Shown here one piece after another: positions 46,097 to 55,317 of a DNA stretch of 64,000 nt. A program made the position numbers and the translations under genes. Below the pieces are notes generated by a model. That model was not told the DNA's origin, ran no database searches, and was given only the letters and a program-made list of their open reading frames with translations. This DNA is from Pseudoalteromonas sp. MMG007 (lineage in GTDB: Bacteria > Pseudomonadota > Gammaproteobacteria > Enterobacterales > Alteromonadaceae). The stretch's first letter is position 1; the number at the start of each line of letters is the position of its first letter. The DNA lies in NCBI RefSeq assembly GCF_018100985.1, contig NZ_JAGJEI010000002.1:186001-250000 (forward strand), in the 5' to 3' direction.

Positions 46097-47299
46097 TTAC
46101 TTTATGTTAAATACAAATACTGAATTATTTTTACCGGTAGCTACCAATAGGTGTCGGTTGTCTTCTGTAAGAGTAATTGATGATATTTTCTTTAATTCAT
46201 TATCACGCACACTTAATAGCTTACTCTTAAAACTAAGCCTTCCATTATCTTCGGTCTCAAATAAATAAATCCCGTAACCCGCTTCTCCTGCTGCATATAA
46301 TCTCGAACCATCCGCTGTCATCGCCAAGCTTCCCGCACCTTCTAGACCCGAACCACCAATATCTGAATTATTTATCGCCTGTAAAAATTTAAAATGTCCG
46401 TCATCCAATTTATGAAAAACAACAATGGAACTACTCCCAGCACAGGCGATGTACAAAAATTTCCCGTTGGGAGAAACAATAATTTTCTGAGGATTAACAA
46501 ATTGGTTTACTCCATCACTACCGTTTTTTAAAACTTGCTTAACTAGTAAATTCCCCGTTTTACTTCTATCAAAGATAGTTAATTGATGTTTTTCAAACCC
46601 TAAAACATACAGTTCATCATTCAAGGGAGATAATGCTAAGCTAATTGCTTTACCCAAATCATCTTCAAATGGTTTAGCACCCTTAACAGTCCTATTAAAT
46701 ATTACCTGTTTATCTGGAGTGATATCAAAAATAGAAATGGCGTTACTCATATAGCTTGCAATTAATAATTGCTTTTCATTAAGAGTGTTAACTATATCCC
46801 AAGCACCAAGCAGACCAAGGCTATCAAGCTTTCCAACTGGCACTTCACTATCAAATACTCGTTCATAACTAAGACCGTCGCTTATAGTTTTCTTAAAACT
46901 ATAAGCATTATTTTTACTAGAAAAGATAGTTAAAGCACCATCATAAAATCCGGTAACAACCACTTTATTCCCATGTTCCAAAGATATAAGGCCAGAAGCA
47001 CCTTCAAGTCCACTTATGCTCTCAGAAGAGTTTTTAAACACTTGGCTGAATGTAAGGTTGAAATTATCGTCTAAATTGAAAACAGCGAAAGCATTATCAT
47101 CTCCACTTGATATAAACACTTTAGAATTATCTGAAAGAACTTTAACACTTCTAGGGTTACCTAAACCATCATTGTTATTAACATCATCTTTTAGTATTTG
47201 GATGAGTTTAAGCTCTTCTGTCTCACCTGCAATTGAAACATTAGAAGCAATGGCTGTAGTAATGATTAAAAATGATACTATTATTTTTTGATTGAACAT
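46097..47299 (-). CDS. Secreted lactonase-like beta-propeller protein
   Basis: A 400-residue protein with a signal peptide (about 1-25, ending SIAG) and a seven-bladed propeller of the YncE/lactonase type: repeated strands such as NPRSVKVLSDNSKVFISSGDDNAF, NPQKIIVSPNGKFLYIACAGSSSIVVF and GAGSLAMTADGSRLYAAGEAGYGIYLF (in part). No metal-site or lactonase catalytic pattern is evident to me. An AGGAGAG ribosome site precedes the ATG and lies directly after the R' end of the last attC (47321). Yet no attC is found on its 3' side, so it may be either the last cassette with a lost attC or the chromosomal gene that flanked the insertion. Confidence 0.78.
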   Translation of the reverse strand: MFNQKIIVSFLIITTAIASNVSIAGETEELKLIQILKDDVNNNDGLGNPRSVKVLSDNSKVFISSGDDNAFAVFNLDDNFNLTFSQVFKNSSESISGLEGASGLISLEHGNKVVVTGFYDGALTIFSSKNNAYSFKKTISDGLSYERVFDSEVPVGKLDSLGLLGAWDIVNTLNEKQLLIASYMSNAISIFDITPDKQVIFNRTVKGAKPFEDDLGKAISLALSPLNDELYVLGFEKHQLTIFDRSKTGNLLVKQVLKNGSDGVNQFVNPQKIIVSPNGKFLYIACAGSSSIVVFHKLDDGHFKFLQAINNSDIGGSGLEGAGSLAMTADGSRLYAAGEAGYGIYLFETEDNGRLSFKSKLLSVRDNELKKISSITLTEDNRHLLVATGKNNSVFVFNIK

Positions 47300-47320
47300 T
47301 AACTCGATACTCTCCTAGAA

Positions 47321-47421
47321 ACATAACGCCGTTTTAAGCGGCAAATTGCAGTTGGCTAAAATGTGTGAGGTACGAACAACAGCCAACTGTAGTTTGTCCG
47401 ACTTGAAAACCCTTGTTATAC
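47321..47421 (-). repeat. attC-4 site (after the SEC-C cassette)
   Basis: 101 bases, reading 5' to 3' on the minus strand from GTATAAC to GTTATGT. The inner arms CAGTTGGCT / AGCCAACTG are perfect (47349-47357 and 47381-47389), with a GCCG / CGGC stem near the R' end. It shares arm positions, length and loop words (AAAATGT-TGAGG, TTTGTCC) with attC-2, so both come from the same attC family. Confidence 0.88.
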
Positions 47422-47430
47422 GGGCTGATA

Positions 47431-49878
47431 TCACGAAAGATTCAAATCAATACAGCACTTTTTATACTTTTTTCCACTACCACAACTACATGGGTCATTA
47501 CGTCCTAGTTTACCTGCTTTCTGATTTCTCGATTTTTTTAATTTATTCGCTAACTCATTTAATCTATCTAGTTCCAAACTTGGTATATCATCTATCGAGA
47601 TATCACTCCATTCTACCTTTTCGAGTATTAATTCATCAGAATAAAATAATTCGATTACCAATCTAGTAGCATCATTTACAGCTAGCATGGCCGAGCGAGA
47701 GTGTTCCAAAACAAACTTTTCATTTCGAGGGAAACATGACTCCTGCCAGCAAAATACTGTTAACTTGACATCGCCATATAGTGAAAGTGGAAATGGACGT
47801 TGAGTTTCTTTTTGTTTCACTAATACTAAATCGATATTATCAATAATCGTTTTTCTACACTCTTCAGCGCAATCTAGCAAAAAACTCGAAATACGAGTTC
47901 TACCTTTTTGTTGATTGGTGGATAATACTTTTATTATTTCCATTAAACGCACAGGCATTTTTTGGATAAGTGGAGAAACCAACTCGGGATCATTAAGCTT
48001 ATCAGCAAAATAATTATCTACATCTAATCGATAACCGTGGAAATTAATCCTTGTTTCAGGTGTATCTTTAATACTATTTGCATAAGAAACATAATTATTA
48101 TGTTTTAGGTACATCCCTAGATGATCAAGTTCATCATCACTTTGAATCACTTCAGATAGAAATGAATTCATTCTCTGCTCTAAGAAGTGTAAAAATATAA
48201 GTGGGTTATTAAAAACGTCCGAATATACCCTTAGGTCATCAATAGATATAGACCATGTTGGGGTTTTACCCAGTTCAATACCGATAGACTTCAAGTGTTG
48301 TATCTGAGCTGCTATCTCAGTAAAACTATCAAGTGTGACAGGCAAAATTGTTATTTTTCTATAGTCAGAATGAGAAAGAACACCAATTTCCTTATGATTT
48401 TCATCAAAGATCGAAACAGACGACTCACTCAATAAATAATCAACAAAACGTTGTGCCTGCTGGGATGGGTTAAGGACTAATCCTTTTATTGATTTAACAT
48501 AAGCAGGAAGATCATTTGCTGGTGAAGTATAAGTAAAAGCTCCAGCTTTTACTTCAATAACAAATAAATGGTCATCATAACTAACCAAGCCATCAGCTTC
48601 ACACCATTCCATCCTTCCTTTTTTACCAACACCTGAACGATAATAAACAGAGCGATATTCTTGAGCCCCTGAAATAAGTTTATTTAAGTATTTAAATGGC
48701 AGTTCTTCAGAAATGTTCTTCTGTTTCTCATTCCAGTCAGGCTTGTAAAGAGGAGCATGAGAAAATATAACTCTTTGCATAACCCTATAGAAATTATCAA
48801 AAAGGCTATTTAGATCGAAGCAATAATACTTACCATTTAATTTAACAAAAGGCTTTTTAAATACAGGCCAAATTCTTAATGGCCAACCTCGATATTCACC
48901 TTCAGCGAAAAACTCTTTATCTTCACCTCGACTGAAAGATAGTGAAGAAAGCAATTTCTCAGGAATATTAGTTACTTTAGCCACATCAAATAAATCAAGC
49001 CCCAGTAACCGCCCGCAAATTTCTCTACTGCGGCTACCCCAGTTATTTTCATCAATAACTAACCGAAGGAATTCGCCAAAGTCTTCTCCCTCATCAATTT
49101 TTTCTCCTTGCATAATTCTATCTTCTGCACATGCCATAGTTTCTTTTTGAAACAACTGCATATCTTTCATCGCATTTCCCATGCCATACATTAATGAATC
49201 TTGTATTTTCATTAATTCAGAAATTAACTGTTTAGTACTTATTCCAAAATGTTCCTCAATTACACTTGAGTGAGTTAGTAAAAGGTCTGACAAATGAGCT
49301 TCTTGAAATTGATGATATCGTTCACCACGAACATTGCACCAATACATTTGCGCTTTGAAATAGAATTCTTCTTCATCCATATCTATATCAGGGTTTAATG
49401 CTTTTCTTTTTGCTGTATGGCATATATGGTAATTACAATTAATTAGATTAAATAGTTCTTTAACAGCATTGTTTAGTTCAATCCAATCACTTTCAGATAC
49501 TTCCGGTTTTAATGTTGAATTTGGTAAAACTGAGACAATAATACTCTGTAAGTAGTCAAGCATTCTTACCGATAGAACGTTCTCTGAATTAGTTTCAATC
49601 TCTGACTTTACCCCAATATGTTGCATTGTCATTTCAGTCCATGCACGCTGTAAAATTTGCTCAGCAGGAAGCTCACTAACCATCAAAGATATTTTATCTA
49701 CCAATTTATCAATCTGAATTACAATGCCATCAAAATCACCAGCTAATTTCTTCTGCAAATCTACAAATTGATTTTCATTCAAATTAGACTGATAAATGGT
49801 TTTATCACCAAATCTAGCCATCTCTAAAGGCCCAGCTTGATAATACTCATCTGCTTTTACTTGTTTATTTTTTTTCAT
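47431..49878 (-). CDS. Cassette gene C: large SEC-C protein with PD-(D/E)XK-like nuclease motif
   Basis: An 815-residue cytoplasmic protein. The last 25 residues are a SEC-C zinc motif (GRNDPCSCGSGKKYKKCC). A nuclease-like core lies near residues 423-445: EADGLV followed by DDHLFVIEVKAGAF, giving the D and E-x-K of PD-(D/E)XK enzymes. The region before (about 1-400) is mainly helical and unlike anything I know; the region after continues to a helical/basic linker. There is no signal peptide or membrane span. The ribosome site is weak. A long, solitary cassette with a nuclease motif suggests a DNA- or RNA-cleaving defence protein, but this is inference. The stop is 10 bases from attC-4. Confidence 0.75.
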   Translation of the reverse strand: MKKNKQVKADEYYQAGPLEMARFGDKTIYQSNLNENQFVDLQKKLAGDFDGIVIQIDKLVDKISLMVSELPAEQILQRAWTEMTMQHIGVKSEIETNSENVLSVRMLDYLQSIIVSVLPNSTLKPEVSESDWIELNNAVKELFNLINCNYHICHTAKRKALNPDIDMDEEEFYFKAQMYWCNVRGERYHQFQEAHLSDLLLTHSSVIEEHFGISTKQLISELMKIQDSLMYGMGNAMKDMQLFQKETMACAEDRIMQGEKIDEGEDFGEFLRLVIDENNWGSRSREICGRLLGLDLFDVAKVTNIPEKLLSSLSFSRGEDKEFFAEGEYRGWPLRIWPVFKKPFVKLNGKYYCFDLNSLFDNFYRVMQRVIFSHAPLYKPDWNEKQKNISEELPFKYLNKLISGAQEYRSVYYRSGVGKKGRMEWCEADGLVSYDDHLFVIEVKAGAFTYTSPANDLPAYVKSIKGLVLNPSQQAQRFVDYLLSESSVSIFDENHKEIGVLSHSDYRKITILPVTLDSFTEIAAQIQHLKSIGIELGKTPTWSISIDDLRVYSDVFNNPLIFLHFLEQRMNSFLSEVIQSDDELDHLGMYLKHNNYVSYANSIKDTPETRINFHGYRLDVDNYFADKLNDPELVSPLIQKMPVRLMEIIKVLSTNQQKGRTRISSFLLDCAEECRKTIIDNIDLVLVKQKETQRPFPLSLYGDVKLTVFCWQESCFPRNEKFVLEHSRSAMLAVNDATRLVIELFYSDELILEKVEWSDISIDDIPSLELDRLNELANKLKKSRNQKAGKLGRNDPCSCGSGKKYKKCCIDLNLS

Positions 49879-49910
49879 GAAGTGCTCACAGTTGGGGATT
49901 TAGGATGCCC

Positions 49911-49966
49911 GTATAACTCCTAAATCAGGTGCGCCGTAGGCGTCACCTGGATTTACTTGTTATAGC
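49911..49966 (-). repeat. attC-3 site (after the DUF6602-like cassette)
   Basis: A short attC of about 56 bases, from CTATAAC to GTTATAC on the minus strand. Arms AAATC-CAGGTG / CACCTG-ATTT flank a small CGCC / GGCG hairpin. Its right boundary overlaps the cassette gene's TAG by one base. It is shorter than attC-2 and attC-4 and of a different family, which is common in mixed arrays. Confidence 0.8.
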
Positions 49967-50946
49967 TATGTCCGACTCGGCGGTTGTTTCACCTTTGGCA
50001 GCTCAGTACTTAATACATAGCTCCAATCAATATTGCCAAGCTCTATCGAATCAAGTGCCCACAATAGATTTGTAACACCTATCCCAAAGGCCTTTTTTTC
50101 ACAATGCATTGAGGTTAACAATGACTTGTCTTTTATGAAGAATGGGCTGTATACCACTGACATATTTATGCATGGAAACGCCACATAATTACTTCCTGCC
50201 ACTATTAAGTCAGGAGCAATCTGATCACTTTTCCCACTAATAAGAGAACAATGATCTTCCAAAGATTCATGAAGTTGCTCAGAGCAACATTCCATCCTAG
50301 ACCCAAATTCATCTGGCTTACAGCAGCACATACTCTTCAAACAACATGAGTCTGATTTTTCCTTATGCCTTTGTGTAAATTCACATGACGCTTGCTTTGA
50401 ATATGCAAGATTCTTTGACCACACTACACCATAAATGGGATTTCTAGTTTCTGGCCAAAATTCCTGAGGTGGCTCACGCAATACTGGCTCCCTAGAAAGG
50501 GATTTGACATTATGAACTTGGCGGCATGCTTTATGAAAGTTAGGAAAGCCTCCATTAGTATCATTTGGATATAAAGTATTCTTTGCTTCAATATATGCAT
50601 ATACAGCTTCTATAGGTATAAATTGTTTTTGTCCAAAGCTGTCATTTTCTAAAAGCCGAAGGGATGGAAATCGAACACAATCATAAATGATAATATCATC
50701 ACCTGCATGATTTCCTTCTTTCGTAATCACATGCCCTCGAACAATGCCATATTTATTGGGCAAGATTTTCCTGAGTGCCTTGCAAAGAACTATCTCAAAC
50801 TCATCACCATGATCAAAGTTATAGATTACGTCAATTTCATTTATCAATGTATCAAAAGCACTATTGATTTTTTCTAGGTAATTTCTATATGCAGACAAAA
50901 ATAATATCTCTATTGGTGGACTATGTTTTAAGCTATAACGCCTCAC
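49966..50946 (-). CDS. Cassette gene B: DUF6602-like protein with Cys-rich insert
   Basis: Up to 326 residues. The N-terminal half matches DUF6602-type proteins: GDEFEIVLCKALRKILPNKY, then GHVITKEG leading to AGDDIIIYD, and PIEAVYAYIEAKNTL, giving an E ... D ... E-x-K arrangement like a PD-(D/E)XK nuclease. A striking insert (about residues 188-233; bases 50245-50385) has nine Cys within about 45 residues, including CC, CCC and CC clusters. The C-terminal domain (about 240-320) is unrecognised. The GTG at 50946 lies inside attC-2, so a shorter start such as the TTG at 50898 (MSAYRNYLEKIN as initiated) is possible. The TAG touches attC-3. DUF6602 is recalled from memory and was not searched. 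Confidence 0.7.
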   Translation of the reverse strand: MRRYSLKHSPPIEILFLSAYRNYLEKINSAFDTLINEIDVIYNFDHGDEFEIVLCKALRKILPNKYGIVRGHVITKEGNHAGDDIIIYDCVRFPSLRLLENDSFGQKQFIPIEAVYAYIEAKNTLYPNDTNGGFPNFHKACRQVHNVKSLSREPVLREPPQEFWPETRNPIYGVVWSKNLAYSKQASCEFTQRHKEKSDSCCLKSMCCCKPDEFGSRMECCSEQLHESLEDHCSLISGKSDQIAPDLIVAGSNYVAFPCINMSVVYSPFFIKDKSLLTSMHCEKKAFGIGVTNLLWALDSIELGNIDWSYVLSTELPKVKQPPSRT

Positions 50947-51033
50947 TAAGAGGCAAAAAAAATGTTTGCTAAAATGTTTGAGGAACGTAAAAACAGCAAA
51001 CTGTTTTTTGTCCTTTTGAGTGACTTGTTATGC
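50933..51033 (-). repeat. attC-2 site (after the DUF5677-like cassette)
   Basis: 101 bases, from GCATAAC to GTTATAG on the minus strand. Inner arms AGCAAAC / GTTTGCT, and a perfect GCCTC / GAGGC stem near the R' end (50940-50955). The TAA stop of the cassette gene lies inside the GCATAAC box. Closely similar to attC-4. Confidence 0.88.
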
Positions 51034-51912
51034 ATTTTTTTGCTGACTCATTCCTTGGAATTCCAGTATTAAAGACAACTCGCGTTTTGAGAGAAGGTTA
51101 TCATCGAAGATGGTTTTATTAAGTACCTTTAATGTAGATATGCTGAATACCGATACTATTACGTAGCAATGAAACATTAAACCGTGAACATCATTGTTAT
51201 GATTTGCTTCAAGCTGTAAAGAGCTAAAGGTAGAGTGGGCGTATAAACTCATACTATGATATTCAAATTTACCAAAGTCTTTACTTAAATGTGAGTAATC
51301 TGCTAAATCAGCCCAGCTAAGTTTTTTCGTAGGGCAAACTTTCCAATTCCCCCTTTTTAGCTCCGCCTTCATTGAAGTTGAAAGTGATTCATATATCTTA
51401 GTTTTTTCTATCAATTGCCACAATTCAACTTTTCTAGCTTGAGTCTCTTTTTCAGCACCTTGAAAATTACTTTCATCATGTTTAATAGACTTAATAAGAT
51501 GAAATGTTTTTGCGTTATCGCACTCTCCAGAATATTTATAGGATAATGACTTAAAGTTTATTTCTTCTTCTTTATTAAATTCTGGAAAAGTCCCACTAAA
51601 ACATAAAAAAGTATAAAGCAAGTATGTTTCATGTAGAGAGCGAGTTAAAATATTTATAGATTTTATATCTAAATACTGAGAATCTTCAAGGTATACATAA
51701 CGAGTACCTTTTATCAAGGACAAGACCGTATTGTATTGTTTAAAAAAGACTTTAAATATATCAGTCTTATATATCAAATCATCATTATCTATTTCAATAC
51801 TATCGATTACTTTATGAATTTTAGTGAGAACATCAAACAACACTTTAGCTACTTCATCATTAGAAATATTATTAATCTGATACTTATATTCATCTTCCGT
51901 TAGTTTTAACAT
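51028..51912 (-). CDS. Cassette gene A: DUF5677-like helical protein
   Basis: About 294 residues from the ATG at 51912, preceded by AGGAAG; a TTG one codon upstream is rejected. It is all-helical and rich in K/E/S, with no signal peptide. It resembles DUF5677-type proteins by an ILTRSLHETYLLYTFL helix (about 88-103) and the late DYSHLSKDFGKFEYHSMSLYAHSTF segment (in part, about 208-232), which fits the family pattern of Y-x-x-x-S followed by H-x-S. DUF5677 relatives are often found near defence genes, but no function is established that I know of. The TAA stop forms part of attC-2. There is no promoter of its own that I can see; expression may come from upstream. Confidence 0.65.
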   Translation of the reverse strand: MLKLTEDEYKYQINNISNDEVAKVLFDVLTKIHKVIDSIEIDNDDLIYKTDIFKVFFKQYNTVLSLIKGTRYVYLEDSQYLDIKSINILTRSLHETYLLYTFLCFSGTFPEFNKEEEINFKSLSYKYSGECDNAKTFHLIKSIKHDESNFQGAEKETQARKVELWQLIEKTKIYESLSTSMKAELKRGNWKVCPTKKLSWADLADYSHLSKDFGKFEYHSMSLYAHSTFSSLQLEANHNNDVHGLMFHCYVIVSVFSISTLKVLNKTIFDDNLLSKRELSLILEFQGMSQQKNA

Positions 51913-51938
51913 CAAAACTTCCTAGTAATCTGTGAAAT

Positions 51939-52010
51939 GCATAACAACTTTGTATCCGACATTTGTCGCTTTATAAACCGACAAATGTCCAAATATTACA
52001 AAGGTTCTAA
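51939..52010 (-). repeat. attC-1 site (first site of the array)
   Basis: 72 bases. Inner arms CGACAAATGTC / GACATTTGTCG are a perfect 11-bp pair around a 10-base loop. Outer arms ACTTTGTA / TACAAAGGT pair with one bulged G, the extrahelical-base feature of attC. It ends GTTATGC on the minus strand. The far box is degenerate (TTAGAAC). No gene precedes it before serS, so its own cassette gene has been lost. Confidence 0.75.
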
Positions 52011-52205
52011 TTTAACCAGCTAATAAGGATTTGTAAACAACTAGCTAGCCGGCATTTAAGTTTCCTTGATGTAGAAATACCCCAAAATGGTAGAGATCAG
52101 TAATATCGGACAAACAAGTAATGAGCTATAAAAATAGGTGGGAGTGATATTATTAATAAGATAACTTGAATTTTTTCTTTAAGTTTTTACCTTTAACCTA
52201 AAACA

Positions 52206-52240
52206 AAAAAGCCGCTGTTCATTACAAACAACGGCTTTCG
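52206..52240 (-). terminator. Terminator of the ftsK-lolA-rarA-crcB-serS unit
   Basis: AAAGCCGTTGTT / AACAGCGGCTTTTTT on the minus strand, a 12-base stem with one mismatch and a T-run. It lies 47 bases past the serS stop and just outside the cassette array, so it should block read-through into the cassettes. The 195 bases between it and attC-1 hold no ORF. Confidence 0.85.
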
Positions 52241-52286
52241 AATTAAGATTTACAAGCTTAAAGCTTGCTTAACTTAAACTTGATTT

Positions 52287-53600
<1,314 letters not shown>

Positions 53601-53981
53601 TTAACCTTTTTGCATTACCAGCTGAAGGCCCAGCCAAGCCATAAAAATACAGATCATCACATTTAAGATGATATTGAAGGCCATTTTAATAAAGTGACCT
53701 TGTTGTAACAACAACAACGAGTCCATTGAGAATGTTGAGAAGGTGGTTAACGCACCTAAAAAGCCAATACCAATAAGGGTTTTAGCGGGGCTTGCGGTGA
53801 TAATTTCTTTATCTATCAAACCGTACAAAATGCCCATTAACAATGAACCCAGAATATTAACCGTCAATGTGCCAAAAGGGAATCCCCTACCGAGGAGTTT
53901 TAGCATGGTTTCGCTAATAAAAAACCGTAAACAGGCTCCTGAGGCGCCGCCAAGGGCAATCATCATATAAAGTTTAATCAT
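53601..53981 (-). CDS. crcB: Fluoride exporter CrcB/Fluc
   Basis: A 126-residue, four-helix membrane protein that lets fluoride leave the cell as a dual-topology dimer. Family motifs: [10 protein letters not shown] (about 11-20), [17 protein letters not shown] with the conserved N, and [13 protein letters not shown] (about 72-85) with the Phe/Thr polar track. It overlaps rarA by 8 bases and is followed 9 bases later by serS. No fluoride riboswitch is seen, which fits its place inside a constitutive operon. E. coli lacks crcB at this site. Confidence 0.94.
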   Translation of the reverse strand: MIKLYMMIALGGASGACLRFFISETMLKLLGRGFPFGTLTVNILGSLLMGILYGLIDKEIITASPAKTLIGIGFLGALTTFSTFSMDSLLLLQQGHFIKMAFNIILNVMICIFMAWLGLQLVMQKG

Positions 53982-55317
53982 TTTCGTATCGTTTAAGTGG
54001 GCTTTGCGCGTCGCGCTCTTTTAGGTAATCGAGTTTTTGTTTAATTTTTTGCTCAAGGCCGCGCTCGCTCGGTAAGTAATATTCCTTACCTTCCATTTCT
54101 GGTGGTAAGTATTTTTCACCTGCGGCAAATGCGCCTTCTTCATTGTGCGCATAACGATACTCGGCGCCATACCCTAAGTCTTTCATTAAGTTGGTTGGCG
54201 CATTGCGTAAATGCTCAGGCACTGGGTAACTTGGCTCGTTTTTGGCGTCTGCCTTTGCTTGGTTAAACGCCATATACACCGCATTACTTTTGGGTGCGCT
54301 GGCTAAATATAAGGTAGCTTGTGCAATGGCGCGCTCGCCCTCACTTGGACCGACACGCTGAAATATATCCCATGCGTTTAACGCCACTTCCATTGCGCGA
54401 GGGTCGGCATTGCCTATATCTTCGGTTGCAATGGCAAGTAAGCGCCTTGCTACATAAAGTGGGTCGCCACCACCAGCTAAAATACGGCAATACCAATACA
54501 GCGCGCCATCGGGGGAGCTGCCGCGTACTGATTTATGAAAAGCCGATATTAAATCGTAAAATTCATCACCGCCTTTATCGTATTTAGCTAAATGTGTGGG
54601 AAGTACTTGGCTAAGTACGTGCTCATCTACATTGTATGTGCCGTTTTGCTCACTCGTTAAATCAACCGCTTGCTCAAGCAGGTTTAACACTTTACGGGCA
54701 TCACCGCCGCTTGCTTGGCACAGTGCCTGTTTGGCGTTATTAGCAATAACTATGTTTTTTTGGTTTAGTTGCTCGTCTTGCACAAGTGCGCGCTCTATCA
54801 CTGTGTATAGGTCGCTCTCTTGTAATGACTTTAAAACATACACGCGTGCGCGCGATAAAATAGCGTTATTAAGTGCAAACGAGGGGTTTTCGGTTGTGGC
54901 TCCTACAAATATAAAGGTGCCATCTTCAATGTGAGGTAAAAATGCATCTTGCTGCGATTTGTTAAAGCGGTGTACTTCATCCACAAACATTAAAGTGCGT
55001 TGCCCACGGCTTTGCAAGTTATCTTGCGCTTGCGTTACGCTGTCGCGAATATCTTTTACGCCTGCGGTAACAGCCGACATTTGAATAAGCTCGGCATCGG
55101 CATGGTTTGCAATAATTTGCGCAAGGGTTGTTTTACCTACTCCAGGCGGCCCCCACAAAATTAAACTATGGCAACGCCCTGCAACAATGGCTTGGTGCAG
55201 GGGTTTATCATCACTTAATAAATGTTGCTGACCTATATATTCGTCAAGCGTTGTTGGGCGCATTCGCGCCGCAAGCGGGCGTACATCGGGCCCAAAGTTA
55301 AAGCCTAAATTATTCAC
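53974..55317 (-). CDS. rarA: Replication-associated recombination protein RarA (MgsA)
   Basis: A 447-residue AAA+ ATPase that works at stalled replication forks. Walker [13 protein letters not shown] (about 54-65), Walker [19 protein letters not shown] (about 110), sensor 1 [11 protein letters not shown] (about 136), and the MgsA C-terminal domain with [24 protein letters not shown] (in part). The DNA-binding zipper of the family is present in [14 protein letters not shown]. It overlaps both neighbours by 8 bases (lolA upstream, crcB downstream), the usual ftsK-lolA-rarA arrangement. Confidence 0.97.
   Translation of the reverse strand: MNNLGFNFGPDVRPLAARMRPTTLDEYIGQQHLLSDDKPLHQAIVAGRCHSLILWGPPGVGKTTLAQIIANHADAELIQMSAVTAGVKDIRDSVTQAQDNLQSRGQRTLMFVDEVHRFNKSQQDAFLPHIEDGTFIFVGATTENPSFALNNAILSRARVYVLKSLQESDLYTVIERALVQDEQLNQKNIVIANNAKQALCQASGGDARKVLNLLEQAVDLTSEQNGTYNVDEHVLSQVLPTHLAKYDKGGDEFYDLISAFHKSVRGSSPDGALYWYCRILAGGGDPLYVARRLLAIATEDIGNADPRAMEVALNAWDIFQRVGPSEGERAIAQATLYLASAPKSNAVYMAFNQAKADAKNEPSYPVPEHLRNAPTNLMKDLGYGAEYRYAHNEEGAFAAGEKYLPPEMEGKEYYLPSERGLEQKIKQKLDYLKERDAQSPLKRYEND

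Larger units (their letters stand above)
47321..52010 (-). mobile_element. Orphan integron cassette array (CALIN): three cassettes, four attC-like sites, no integrase
   Basis: Four imperfect palindromes, each bounded by a TAAC-containing box and a GTTA-containing box and all in one orientation, alternate with single minus-strand genes. The stop codons of cassette genes overlap or abut the attC boundaries at 51028 and 49966, and lie 10 bases from it at 47431. Gene starts follow the other boundary within about 20-40 bases. This is the geometry of integron gene cassettes. No tyrosine recombinase with an integron-type insert is encoded anywhere in the window, so mobility would depend on an integrase elsewhere. 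The array lies between the PQQ dehydrogenase region and serS, next to the serS terminator. Confidence 0.85.

Noticed and set aside
47300..52020. Integron integrase or attI in the array
   Set aside because: No tyrosine recombinase motif (R...H-x-x-R...Y) in any frame of the island or its flanks, and no attI-like site was distinguishable.
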